A stretch of 64,000 nucleotides of DNA from RGIG4140 sp045655105 (GCA_045655105.1 JAZOOQ010000059.1:14022-78021), one strand, 5' to 3'; shown: positions 45,105 through 53,363, counted from the first letter of the stretch. Notes: generated from the letters alone by a model not told the origin. Translations and numbers: made by a program.

Positions 45105-45112
45105 TTTAGCGC

Positions 45113-45141
45113 TTGACACTAAACGAAAAATAGTATATAAT
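45113..45141 (+). promoter_or_regulatory. Perfect consensus promoter for rpsM-rpsK-rpoA-rplQ
   Basis: TTGACA (45113-45118), exactly 17 bases, then TATAAT (45136-45141): a full consensus sigma-70 promoter. A leader of about 70 bases follows before rpsM. Confidence 0.93.
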
Positions 45142-45220
45142 TCCCACTCGTTTAAGTGTCTAGTCGTAATGATTAGATGAAATAGTTATTATTTTTTATT
45201 AGGTTAATGGAGAAAGTACC

Positions 45221-45598
45221 TTGGCACGTATTGCTGGTGTAAATATACCGACCTCTAAAATTGTTGTTATCGGTTTAACATATATTTATGGTATCGGTCG
45301 GAAAAAAGCTGAAGAAATTTGCAGCACTCTTAATATTGATTCACATAAACGTGTGAATGAATTAACAGACGAAGAAACATTGAAAATTCGCGAATTAATT
45401 GACAATAATTATCGCGTTGAAGGTGACTTGCGTCGTGAAGTATCTTTAAACATCAAACGTTTGATGGATTTAGGTTGTTATCGTGGTTTGCGTCATCGTA
45501 AAGGGTTGCCTGTTCGTGGACAACGCACTCATACGAACGCTCGTACTCGCAAAGGTAAAGCAGTTGCCATTGCAGGTAAGAAAAAAGTAACAAAGTAA
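45221..45598 (+). CDS. rpsM: 30S ribosomal protein S13
   Basis: 125 residues, with ARIAGVNIPTSK and the C-terminal GLRHRKGLPVRGQRTHTNART. It starts with TTG: this codon gives the conserved N-terminus and has GGAG eight bases upstream, while the nearby ATG at 45207 is out of frame. First gene of the alpha segment. Confidence 0.97.
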   Translation: MARIAGVNIPTSKIVVIGLTYIYGIGRKKAEEICSTLNIDSHKRVNELTDEETLKIRELIDNNYRVEGDLRREVSLNIKRLMDLGCYRGLRHRKGLPVRGQRTHTNARTRKGKAVAIAGKKKVTK

Positions 45599-45615
45599 TT
45601 TAGAAAGGGTATTTT

Positions 45616-46011
45616 ATGGCTGAAAAGAAAGTCGCAACGCGAACAAAAAATCGCGATAGAAAGAATATCTCTGTGGGCGTTGCTCATGTGAATTCTACGT
45701 TTAATAATACAATGGTAACCATTACAGATACACAAGGAAACACAATTTCTTGGTCATCTGCTGGTTTAAAAGGATTTAAAGGTTCAAGAAAATCAACACC
45801 ATATGCTGCTCAAATGGCTGCTGATGATGCTGCTCGTAAAGCAGTTGAACATGGTTTGAAAACAATTGATGTTTTGGTCACAGGTCCTGGTTCAGGCCGT
45901 GAATCAGCTCTTCGTGCTTTTCAAGCTGTTGGTTTGGTTATCACATCTATTAAGGATATTACCTCAATTCCGCACAATGGCTGCCGCGCACGTAAACGTC
46001 GCAGAGTCTAA
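45616..46011 (+). CDS. rpsK: 30S ribosomal protein S11
   Basis: 131 residues, with VAHVNSTFNNTMVTITD and the closing SIPHNGCRARKRRRV. It forms part of the platform near the mRNA exit. AAAGGG precedes the ATG. Confidence 0.98.
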   Translation: MAEKKVATRTKNRDRKNISVGVAHVNSTFNNTMVTITDTQGNTISWSSAGLKGFKGSRKSTPYAAQMAADDAARKAVEHGLKTIDVLVTGPGSGRESALRAFQAVGLVITSIKDITSIPHNGCRARKRRRV

Positions 46012-46023
46012 TTGTATTGTATA

Positions 46024-46058
46024 AGAAGAAGAAACAGTTCTTCTTCTCAACTTTTTTT
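46024..46058 (+). terminator. Attenuator-like hairpin between rpsK and rpoA
   Basis: A perfect ten-base-pair stem (46024-46033 with 46038-46047) with a four-base loop is followed by CAAC and seven T. It is AT-rich, so probably a partial terminator that lowers rpoA expression relative to rpsM/rpsK. Confidence 0.5.
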
Positions 46059-46075
46059 GTAAAGGGAACCTTATA

Positions 46076-47089
46076 ATGATTCAAAAAAACTGGCAAGATT
46101 TGATTAAACCGTCTAACCTTTCCGTGGATACACATGTTCCAGGGTTTAAGGCAACGATGGTGGTTGAACCTTTAGAAAGAGGCTTTGGGACAACATTAGG
46201 AAACGCTTTACGCCGTATTTTGCTTTCATCACTTCAAGGTGGTGCTGTTAATGCAATTAAAATTGATGGCGTTTTGCATGAGTTTTCATCAATTCCAGGT
46301 GTGCGTGAAGATGTAACAGAAATTATCTTGAACATCAAAGGATTGGCTTTAAAAGTTGAATCTGAAACACCTCAACGTATTTATTTGAACGCAACAGGCC
46401 CTTGTGTTGTTACTGCTGGTCAAATTACAACGAATCAAAGCGTTGAAATTATGAATCCAGAAGCAGTTATCTGCACATTAGATGCTGGTGCTTCAATTAA
46501 TATTGAAATGATGGTTTCAACAGGTAAAGGATATGTTGTTGCCTCTCAAAACAGACCGGAAGATTGCCCAATTGGTTTGATCCCAATTGATTCTGTTTAT
46601 TCTCCGGTTAAATCAGTTGTCTATAAAGTTGTTAACGCTCGCGTTGGTCAACAAACAGACTATGATAAACTTTATTTAACAGTTGAAACAAATGGTGTTG
46701 TTTCTCCAGAAGATGCAGTTGCTTTAGCTGCTCGCATTATGCAAGAACAACTTAAATCATTCATCAACTTTGAAGAACCTGAAGAAGCAACAATTGAAGA
46801 TAAAATTGCAGAATTGCCATTTAATAAAAACTTGTTGCTCAAAGTGGATGAACTTGAATTATCTGTTCGTTCTGCAAACTGTTTGAAAAACGACAACATT
46901 ATTTACATTGGTGATTTGGTCCAAAAAACAGAATCTGAAATGCTCAGAACTCCAAACTTTGGTCGTAAATCATTAAATGAAATCAAAGAATTATTGGCCG
47001 AAATGGACTTGCACCTCGGTATGCAAGTTGAAGGTTGGCCACCAGAAGATTTAGAAGTTTTATCTGCAACAGTAGATACAGAAAACTAA
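46076..47089 (+). CDS. rpoA: RNA polymerase subunit alpha
   Basis: 337 residues. The N-terminal assembly domain contains TLGNALRRILLSSLQGGAVNAIKIDG; the C-terminal domain has ELELSVRSANCLKNDNI and NFGRKSLNEIKELLAEMDLHLGM, the determinants that contact DNA and activators. AAAGGGA precedes the ATG. Confidence 0.98.
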   Translation: MIQKNWQDLIKPSNLSVDTHVPGFKATMVVEPLERGFGTTLGNALRRILLSSLQGGAVNAIKIDGVLHEFSSIPGVREDVTEIILNIKGLALKVESETPQRIYLNATGPCVVTAGQITTNQSVEIMNPEAVICTLDAGASINIEMMVSTGKGYVVASQNRPEDCPIGLIPIDSVYSPVKSVVYKVVNARVGQQTDYDKLYLTVETNGVVSPEDAVALAARIMQEQLKSFINFEEPEEATIEDKIAELPFNKNLLLKVDELELSVRSANCLKNDNIIYIGDLVQKTESEMLRTPNFGRKSLNEIKELLAEMDLHLGMQVEGWPPEDLEVLSATVDTEN

Positions 47090-47220
47090 TAAGTCAGAAA
47101 AATCGTCGAAGTTGTTTTCGGCGTCTGGCCTTTACATTGCCAAGGTTGGAGGTGTGGATGGTCAGCATGTATTATCAGCTTTGCGCGTCAAGGCTTTAGT
47201 GATGAAGAAAGGAATGAAAA

Positions 47221-47700
47221 ATGCGTCACGGATTTAAAAAAAGAACATTGAATAAAAAAGCAGCTCATCGCCGTTCAATGTTTGCAAATATGGCTGTTTC
47301 TTTAATTAAACATGAACAAATTAAAACAACATTGCCAAAAGCAAAAGAGTTGCGCCCGATTGTTGAAAAATTAATCACAAAAGGAAAGATAAACACATTG
47401 CACGTTCGTCGTCAATTGATTTCTTTCTTACGTGACGAAGCAATGGTTGAAAAACTTTTAACTGTTTTGGCTCCACGTTACCAATCTCGTCCAGGTGGAT
47501 ATGTTCGTGTTTTAAAAGCAGGTTTCCGTTTTGGTGACTGCGCTCCAATGGGTATCATTGAACTTGTTGACAGAGATGTAACAGCTAAAGGCAAAGATTC
47601 CGCTCAAGTTGTTGAAGTTGCTGAAGAAGTTGTTGTTGAAAAACCAGCTAAAGCAAAAAGAACAACAAAAAAAGCAGTTAAAGAAGAAACAGCTGAATAA
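47221..47700 (+). CDS. rplQ: 50S ribosomal protein L17
   Basis: 159 residues, with MRHGFKKRTLNKKAAHRRSMF and RYQSRPGGYVRVLKAGFRFGDCAPM. The acidic/Lys-rich tail is an extension. The preceding 131-base gap after rpoA has more G+C than usual here and can form a CGTCGAA/TTCGGCG stem at its start; no gene is visible in it. Last gene of the superoperon. Confidence 0.97.
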   Translation: MRHGFKKRTLNKKAAHRRSMFANMAVSLIKHEQIKTTLPKAKELRPIVEKLITKGKINTLHVRRQLISFLRDEAMVEKLLTVLAPRYQSRPGGYVRVLKAGFRFGDCAPMGIIELVDRDVTAKGKDSAQVVEVAEEVVVEKPAKAKRTTKKAVKEETAE

Positions 47701-47722
47701 GACTATTTCAACTTAAACGCTT

Positions 47723-47752
47723 AAAACCCCCGAAAATATCGGGGGTTTTTTG
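47723..47752 (+). terminator. Intrinsic terminator of the ribosomal superoperon
   Basis: AACCCCCGA (47725-47733) pairs with TCGGGGGTT (47739-47747), five-base loop, followed by T. Flanking A on the left suggests it also works backward. Confidence 0.95.
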
Positions 47753-47861
47753 TTTGTGATGAGTAAATTAGAAAATCATTTCAATTTTTTTGTAAAGATA
47801 AAATATTTAAAGTTAATAGTGAAAAATTTGGTTTATTAATTACAGATACAATTTTTTTAAT

Positions 47862-47890
47862 TTGACATAAAAATCATTTTGTGACATACT
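47862..47890 (+). promoter_or_regulatory. Promoter of the structured RNA/lipoprotein unit
   Basis: TTGACA (47862-47867), 17-base spacer, CATACT (47885-47890) with an extended -10 TGA. Transcription would begin near 47897. The 110 bases between the rplQ terminator and this promoter hold nothing recognisable. Confidence 0.65.
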
Positions 47891-47896
47891 TTTTTC

Positions 47897-48090
47897 GTAT
47901 CAGATGATTACTGATATGAGGTTTAGAACCCTCTAGATCGTTGTCTGCGAAAGCAGATGTAAAAAACTACCTTTTTGCCTATGGCAGGAAGGTAGTAAAA
48001 TAGGTTTATATAACTGAATATACTACACTATTCGATCAATAGGTTCTAACTTCCTGCCACCTCTCATCAAGGTGGTATTTGTTTTAATTG
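47897..48090 (+). ncRNA. Structured RNA, possible riboswitch/attenuator leader or small RNA
   Basis: From its own promoter the RNA would form a 5' hairpin (47898-47903 with 47911-47916), a 5-bp stem capped by a GAAA tetraloop (47944-47948 with 47953-47957), and a 14-bp hairpin (47966-47979 with 47983-47996, two G-U pairs). The 3' arm of that hairpin (47982-47991) is also perfectly complementary over 10 bases to 48050-48059. TTAGAACC (47923-47930) pairs with 48042-48049 and GAGG (47918-47921) with 48060-48063, making a pseudoknot-like fold. A terminator-like hairpin (48057-48062 with 48070-48075, then a U-rich tract) uses some of the same bases, so the two folds exclude each other. This is the logic of a transcription-control leader for the lipoprotein gene. 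No known RNA family recognised; 6S-like length noted. Confidence 0.6.
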
Positions 48091-48103
48091 AAAGGAAGTT
48101 GAA

Positions 48104-48781
48104 ATGAAAAAAATTTTATTACTCTCTACATTATTTTTGCTTACAAATTGCAAGAATATTACGCACCAAGATTATATTTTAGACGTGAACAATCAAACAA
48201 AATTACCGGCCCTTGAAGCTGTTATTGATACCACAAATTTAGAAAATGTCTTTTCATTAGGTGGATTTGTGGCAAATGCAAATAATATGGGTACCGCTGG
48301 CCGTAATGGATGGGTTCAAGCCTCTGCTATGGCGGGAACTTCTTTTAGAGATCCCAGAATGCAAGATACAATGACGCTTTTTGATGATTTTGTGAAAAAT
48401 AAGGTAACAAATCCATATGGGGAGAAAAAAGGATATATTGTTTTAAATATTGGGTATAGGAATAGGATTGTACATTATGAAAGCATTGCAACTGTTAGTG
48501 CTACTGTATTATCTTTAGGAATGCTCAATCTTTTAGGGTTCCCTTTTGCTGCCGAAGAAGAGGAAATGAAGATTTCAGTTGAAATTTTAAATAGCAAGAA
48601 AGAGCTTGTCAAACGATATACATCGGTGCAATCTGATACAGAGTGGATGGCTGCTTATTGGGGATATGATGTTCCAATGGTAAACAGAAAAATCACGATA
48701 GAAAATGTTAAGAACGCATTGGAATATATTGCAAAACAAATTTTAGATGATACGTATGAAATTAACAAAAAATTACAATAG
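48104..48781 (+). CDS. Putative lipoprotein, 225 aa
   Basis: The signal sequence MKKILLLSTLFLLTNC ends in a possible lipobox (LTNC, with an unusual Asn before the Cys), so it is likely a lipoprotein. The mature part has one hydrophobic stretch (about 128-148, SATVLSLGMLNLLGFPF) and a helical C-terminus. Family not recognised. AAAGGAA precedes the ATG, directly after the structured RNA, so its expression may depend on that element. Confidence 0.7.
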   Translation: MKKILLLSTLFLLTNCKNITHQDYILDVNNQTKLPALEAVIDTTNLENVFSLGGFVANANNMGTAGRNGWVQASAMAGTSFRDPRMQDTMTLFDDFVKNKVTNPYGEKKGYIVLNIGYRNRIVHYESIATVSATVLSLGMLNLLGFPFAAEEEEMKISVEILNSKKELVKRYTSVQSDTEWMAAYWGYDVPMVNRKITIENVKNALEYIAKQILDDTYEINKKLQ

Positions 48782-48800
48782 ATTATCAAAGTATTTTAAT

Positions 48801-48833
48801 TTTTTAGGAGGCAATCAAAAGCCTCCTAAAAAA
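48801..48833. repeat. Inverted repeat between convergent genes
   Basis: A 12-bp perfect stem (48801-48812 with 48821-48832) with an 8-base loop lies between the lipoprotein gene and the convergent lyase-like gene. T lies in the left arm and A in the right, so neither direction has a U tract after the stem; it may protect 3' ends rather than terminate. Confidence 0.6.
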
Positions 48834-48854
48834 TATTATGATTTCTTTTTGTTT

Positions 48855-50834
48855 TTACCCCATTCGTTGATCTTGTTTATGAGCGTAATCCCTTAAAGAA
48901 CAACTTGGATTTTTTTCATCTATGAAATTTGTATTTAATTTTATTAAAAGTTGGTCTGTTTTCGCATCTTTTTTATAAACAAGAGAATATTTTATGGTGC
49001 CATCTTCTTTTTTATAAGCGGTTTTGGCTGCAGGGATATTAAGTTTATTGAGTTCTTTCCATAACCTGTTTGCTTCTTCTCTTGAATAAACCGAAGCAAC
49101 ATCCATTTGGGAGATATGATCGATATGAGCGTTCTTCATTAATTGTTGAATCACATCATTATGTGCGCAAAAAATAATTCGTTTAGATTTTTTATCATTT
49201 GAAACCGGTTGAATCTGATGGCTTGGGATACCAATTTTTTTAAGCATTAATTGAATACGGTTAGGTTGGTCAGAATTTTCAATTTCTTCTGAAAAGGTGT
49301 TTTCAAAAGAATCTTTATTTATAAGATCTAATAATTTTTTAATATGTTTTGGATTTTGATGAAACAATTTATATGGAGGCAAATTTGGATTGGCCTCAAG
49401 CGCTTCTTTATCATTTTTTTGAAGTGAAAATTTAATTCCAATTTGGTTTAAAAGTTTCGTTGTTTTATTGGCTTCATCTTCAGTTGTTAATGTTAAAACA
49501 TGCATCATTGTTTCAGCTGATTGCGGAGTGACAATTACATCATTCATAAAATCACCAGAAAGAGGAGGATTAAAGCGATAGCGCGAATTTTCGGAGCCAT
49601 CCTCTCTAAATGGGTAGCGATAGAAACCATAAATTGATCCCTTAATTGGTTTATCCCCCATTAATATATTACAACCAATTTGAGGTGCTGGTCGGATTCC
49701 ATTTTTAAGCAAGTTATGTTCAATAAGTTGCGTGAAATAAGTCATAAATTGGGGATTGTCTTGATCTTTTCCAATATAAATGGTGAAATCTTTTCCATCT
49801 TGCTCGTTAGGGGAATTAGGATCTTTTTTGGGAGGCATGTAAGGAAGCGGTGTTTCTTGAAATGGCTTGTTTACAAACTTGAAACCAGGAATATTGTTTT
49901 TAGAACAAATTTCACCAATAATTTCAATTGCTTTTTCAAGATCACGATGGTCAATGGCATAATGCAATTTAAATTGTGATTGCGGCTGATATTTTTTAGG
50001 GTTTTTATTGAAATCATTTTGATAAAGGGCAGTAAAGGTAAAGAGAAAAGGATATATTTGATATTTTTCATAAAAAATATCTCGAGGGGCTTGGTAATAT
50101 TTTTTGATGATAAAATCATAAACTTCTTCATTTTTTAACATGCTAATAAAAGATTCATTAAATTTATTTTTATTAGGTTGAGCGCTTACATTTTCCATAA
50201 AATCTCCTTCTGATGGGGCTCGAAACATATTTCTATAGCTAAGAGTTTCATATCTGTAAAAGCCATAATCCGATCCGTTGATGCGTTTATCCCCTGTTAA
50301 AATATTTTGGCCTAATTTATTGGAAGGTCGAATATTATTTTCTTTTAAAGAGGTTTCAAGTTCTTGTGTAAAATTGGATATAAATTCGGCATTATATTGG
50401 TTTTGATTTATATAGATGGTGAAATCTTTGCCTTCTTGGCCGTGAGGTAAAATTTCATAGCTAGTGTCTGTATATGTAAGTCCGATTGGAGCTGTAACTA
50501 CTTTAAATTCAGGAATATTATATTTGCTGCAAATAGCTCCCATAACTTCAATTGCTTTTTCTAAATCTCGATGATCAACAGCATAATGAAGTTTAAAATG
50601 ATATTGGGCCAATGATTCCTCATCGAAGTCTTTTTTTCTAAATCCGATAAAACTTAATCCTTTATAAGGATTAATACGATATTCGCCTTCGAAAAAAGAG
50701 AGTTTTTTTTTGTTGTAAAAAAGATTTTTCTTATTCTTTTTTTTAGATATATACTTTTCAAAAAAGGCGTATCCATAAAATGGAATTTCTTTCATATCAA
50801 AGAGATATAAAGTTGTTATTTCTAGATTAGTCAT
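48855..50834 (-). CDS. Protein with two tandem SpvC/OspF/HopAI1-like phosphothreonine lyase domains
   Basis: 659 residues with two copies of a domain (about 75-215 and 283-435) that resembles SpvC/OspF/HopAI1, effectors that irreversibly remove phosphate from phosphothreonine in host MAP kinases. Copy 1: FKLHYAVDHRD (Lys81, His83), EFKVV (Lys111), FTIYINQN (Tyr141) and LSYRNMFRAP (Arg201, Arg205), matching SpvC KFH, WKV, FTLYIKPD and LSYRNELRS, which hold its catalytic Lys and His, Tyr and Arg. Copy 2: FKLHYAIDHRD (Lys289, His291), GFKFV (Lys319), FTIYIG (Tyr353), but a diverged Arg region (SRYRFNPP). The C-terminal third (about 440-659) has two weaker repeats of unknown fold. No signal peptide; delivery would need a secretion system. 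AAAGGAG precedes the ATG. Confidence 0.78.
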   Translation of the reverse strand: MTNLEITTLYLFDMKEIPFYGYAFFEKYISKKKNKKNLFYNKKKLSFFEGEYRINPYKGLSFIGFRKKDFDEESLAQYHFKLHYAVDHRDLEKAIEVMGAICSKYNIPEFKVVTAPIGLTYTDTSYEILPHGQEGKDFTIYINQNQYNAEFISNFTQELETSLKENNIRPSNKLGQNILTGDKRINGSDYGFYRYETLSYRNMFRAPSEGDFMENVSAQPNKNKFNESFISMLKNEEVYDFIIKKYYQAPRDIFYEKYQIYPFLFTFTALYQNDFNKNPKKYQPQSQFKLHYAIDHRDLEKAIEIIGEICSKNNIPGFKFVNKPFQETPLPYMPPKKDPNSPNEQDGKDFTIYIGKDQDNPQFMTYFTQLIEHNLLKNGIRPAPQIGCNILMGDKPIKGSIYGFYRYPFREDGSENSRYRFNPPLSGDFMNDVIVTPQSAETMMHVLTLTTEDEANKTTKLLNQIGIKFSLQKNDKEALEANPNLPPYKLFHQNPKHIKKLLDLINKDSFENTFSEEIENSDQPNRIQLMLKKIGIPSHQIQPVSNDKKSKRIIFCAHNDVIQQLMKNAHIDHISQMDVASVYSREEANRLWKELNKLNIPAAKTAYKKEDGTIKYSLVYKKDAKTDQLLIKLNTNFIDEKNPSCSLRDYAHKQDQRMG

Positions 50835-50962
50835 AAAAGAGCTCCTTTAATTTATATATATTTGGTATCATAAAATGATCAGATTTGCAAATTATTTATG
50901 AAATCAATTTGTTTTATAATAGGCTTTACTTAAACAAAAGTGGGGGTATTTTTTTGTTTTTA

Positions 50963-50992
50963 TTGACAGAAAATAAAAGAATATGATATAAA
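50963..50992 (+). promoter_or_regulatory. Promoter for the first ankyrin gene
   Basis: TTGACA (50963-50968), 18-base spacer, TATAAA (50987-50992) with extended -10 TGA. It lies in the 190-base region divergent from the lyase-like gene, for which no clear promoter was found. Confidence 0.8.
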
Positions 50993-51024
50993 ACCATTGT
51001 TTTTTAAAAGGGAAGAAGAGTTAT

Positions 51025-51792
51025 ATGCATACCGAACAAGAGTTTTGCTTCGATATTAATACACATAAGATGTTAAATGGGGGAATAAATCCAGCTGTTT
51101 TTCATCAGCTTGTGAAAGATAAAAATTTAAAAATTATTCGTTCAATGATTAAAAATAAAGCTGATTTAAATCAGCAAGGTGTCTATGGTTATACCCCATT
51201 GATGGTTGCTGCATTAACAGGAAATCTTGAAGGCGTTAAATTATTAATTGAGGCAGGGGCAAAGATTGATGTGGTGCAAAAAGAAGGGCAAACACCTCTT
51301 TGGTTGGCTTCTTTAAATGGATATTCAGATATTGTTTCTTGTTTGGCAAAAGAAGGAGCGAATGTAAATATTGTTGATAAAGATAAAAAACAAACCCCTT
51401 TAATGGTTGCATCAGATTTTGGATATTTAGATACAGTGCGTGCGCTTTTAAAGGCGGGTGCTGATGTGAATTTTGTTTCTCCTTGTGGGCAAACAGCTTT
51501 ATCATATGCGTTGATTGGTAGATCGCGTAGTTTAGATGTTGTGAAAAAATTAGTGAGCGCTGGCGCGGATATTCATTCTTCTCCTCAGGCTGATAATGAT
51601 AGGATTTACACATTGCCTCCATTGGTATTAGCTGTGTTGCATAAGAATGAAAAAGGGGTTAAATATCTTCTTTCAAAAGGGGCAGAAGGAGCGGATATTG
51701 CCTTAAGATTAATTCATTCGCACACAAATGAAAATTTTAAAAAAATGCTCAATAAACAACTTTTTTTAGAGCAAGGAAGACAGCGTTCATAA
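51025..51792 (+). CDS. Ankyrin-repeat protein, 255 aa
   Basis: About five ankyrin repeats cover residues 30-220, with textbook units such as GYTPLMVAALTGNLEGVKLL, GQTPLWLASLNGYSDIVSCL and QTPLMVASDFGYLDTVRALL, each ending in GA-D/N turns. No other domain and no signal peptide. Ankyrin proteins bind other proteins; in host-associated bacteria many are effectors. The C-terminal module (about 152-250, from GQTALSYAL to NKQLF) recurs twice in the 449-residue protein at 53.4 kb, so the two genes are related by duplication. Confidence 0.93.
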   Translation: MHTEQEFCFDINTHKMLNGGINPAVFHQLVKDKNLKIIRSMIKNKADLNQQGVYGYTPLMVAALTGNLEGVKLLIEAGAKIDVVQKEGQTPLWLASLNGYSDIVSCLAKEGANVNIVDKDKKQTPLMVASDFGYLDTVRALLKAGADVNFVSPCGQTALSYALIGRSRSLDVVKKLVSAGADIHSSPQADNDRIYTLPPLVLAVLHKNEKGVKYLLSKGAEGADIALRLIHSHTNENFKKMLNKQLFLEQGRQRS

Positions 51793-51811
51793 AACAAATT
51801 TATTAAAAATA

Positions 51812-51840
51812 TTGACAAATTTTAAAAAATCAAGTATAAT
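51812..51840 (+). promoter_or_regulatory. Perfect consensus promoter for the six-repeat protein
   Basis: TTGACA (51812-51817), exactly 17 bases, TATAAT (51835-51840). It matches the ribosomal promoter at 45113 box for box. Confidence 0.92.
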
Positions 51841-51869
51841 ACTCCTTAATCAAAAAAAAGGAGTGGTAA

Positions 51870-53363
51870 ATGGGTGTAAATAAATTTCAGCAAACATGTG
51901 AAAATTGCGCATATCTTACAAGCAGTCAGTTGATCACTTATTTTGGGTTAACTGAAATAAATAATCGAAAAAAATTTCATGAAATAATCGAAAAATTATA
52001 TAAAAAAAATGTTTGTTATCAAGATGAAAAAGGAAATGTTGTTCCATTAGTTGAGTTTCATCAATCTAAAGGTCGTTTCCCAACATATTATGCTATAAAA
52101 AATTCAGATCACTGTTTAAAATTGATGGCGCGCATTATTCAAGAACATGGATTAGATGCTTATTGTTTTAGAGAAGGGGTCTATGCCCTTGAATTGCGCG
52201 AAAGATTAAATCATCAATTTGGATTGGCAAAATTGCATCAAAAATTAGAAAAGCTATATCGTTTAAAAGCGCAGTTTATTGATGAAAATGGAATTATGCA
52301 AGATTTGGTTCTTCAAAATAAAAAGGAAACAACTTGTTTTTTAAATCCTTCTGAAAAAGCTTTTGAAATTTTTAAAGAAAAAATGCAAAAGCTTGCAAAT
52401 ATTCCTGTTTTATCGCCAGCAAAAGTTTCGGTGAAATTAGGGTATCATAAAGGATTTGGAACTTGCCTTGAAACGCAACTTGCCAAAATGTATCGTCAAA
52501 ATTACGTGTATTTTGATGAAAAGGGAGAATCTTTTCCCTTAATCAGAAAATATATTATAGAGGGCAAAGAAAGATTTTTCCTTTCTTCTCATCCAAATGC
52601 CTTTGAAGTTTTTAAAGATATTTATACAGAGGCTAAGACACGCATTGAGTTGTCACCTGGCTTGGAAAAGTTAAAACAAGAAAATCAAACAGCTTTTTAT
52701 GATGAATTATATGCTTCTTATCATGAAGGTGTTTTATTTCAAAATGATAGTGGGAAATCGCATCCACTTGTTGAAATGCGTGCGTCTATCACCAAAGGGC
52801 ATCGATTGGTTCTTGCGCCTCATTCCAATGCCTATAAACTTTTTACGGATAGATTGAAAAAAAGAATTAAAGAATATAATCTTTTGAAACAAAGTTTAGG
52901 AATCACAGCGCTGGCATCAAAGCTAAAACTAACGAATGGTTATACTTTTTGTTTAAAAGAAGTTTTAAAAATGCTTCATGATGAAAATATTTCATATGTT
53001 GATTCTTCAAAAAAAGTGCGACCTCTTGTTGTGAAAAAAAATGATAAATATCTTTTATTAGGAGACAAGGAGGCGTTAAAAGCATTTGGTGTGCATTTAA
53101 AGGCATTTGTTTATTCTTATGCTGAAAAGCCTAAAAATTATCTTTCATTTGAAAAAGTTTCCTCTTTAATTGATGAAAAAATAACAAAAACGCAATTTTG
53201 CGCTCTTTTAGAAGAGATGCAAAAAGAAGGAATTATTGTTTCAAATAAGGATGGAAATGTTTCTTTGGCTGTTCAACGTTTTCGTTTGAAAAATAATGTG
53301 ATGCCTTTTTTAAGTAATTCATTTGCAGCGATTCAGTTGTTGAGAGAAAGATTACATGAATGA
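51870..53363 (+). CDS. Six-repeat protein of unknown family, 497 aa
   Basis: I do not recognise the family. The protein is built of six degenerate repeats of roughly 70-90 residues. Each has a helix ending in a residue such as LY, a short strand with a D-x-x-G turn (YQDEKGNVVPLV, FIDENGIMQDLV, YFDEKGESFPLI, FQNDSGKSHPLV, YVDSSKKVRPLV, VSNKDGNVSLAV), then a second strand and a helix with a conserved (A/C)xxxF/Lxxxx pattern (e.g. NAFEVFKDIY, NAYKLFTDRL, EALKAFGVHL). The helix/beta-hairpin layout recalls winged-helix units, which is only a guess. No signal peptide, metal site or catalytic motif is evident. AAGGAG precedes the ATG and a perfect promoter drives it, so it is probably highly expressed. 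It lies between two ankyrin genes. Confidence 0.75.
   Translation: MGVNKFQQTCENCAYLTSSQLITYFGLTEINNRKKFHEIIEKLYKKNVCYQDEKGNVVPLVEFHQSKGRFPTYYAIKNSDHCLKLMARIIQEHGLDAYCFREGVYALELRERLNHQFGLAKLHQKLEKLYRLKAQFIDENGIMQDLVLQNKKETTCFLNPSEKAFEIFKEKMQKLANIPVLSPAKVSVKLGYHKGFGTCLETQLAKMYRQNYVYFDEKGESFPLIRKYIIEGKERFFLSSHPNAFEVFKDIYTEAKTRIELSPGLEKLKQENQTAFYDELYASYHEGVLFQNDSGKSHPLVEMRASITKGHRLVLAPHSNAYKLFTDRLKKRIKEYNLLKQSLGITALASKLKLTNGYTFCLKEVLKMLHDENISYVDSSKKVRPLVVKKNDKYLLLGDKEALKAFGVHLKAFVYSYAEKPKNYLSFEKVSSLIDEKITKTQFCALLEEMQKEGIIVSNKDGNVSLAVQRFRLKNNVMPFLSNSFAAIQLLRERLHE

Noticed and set aside
48040..48080. tmRNA/tRNA-like 3' end (GGTTCTAAC...CCACCTCTCATCA then AGGTGG, like a permuted ssrA acceptor stem)
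   Set aside because: The T-stem does not pair, no TTCGACGGG-type 5' piece or tag-coding segment follows, and the bases fit the alternative hairpins better.
47900..48090. 6S RNA
   Set aside because: The length fits, but the single rod with a central bubble cannot be drawn; pseudoknot-like pairing and proximity to the lipoprotein gene argue for a leader. Not excluded.
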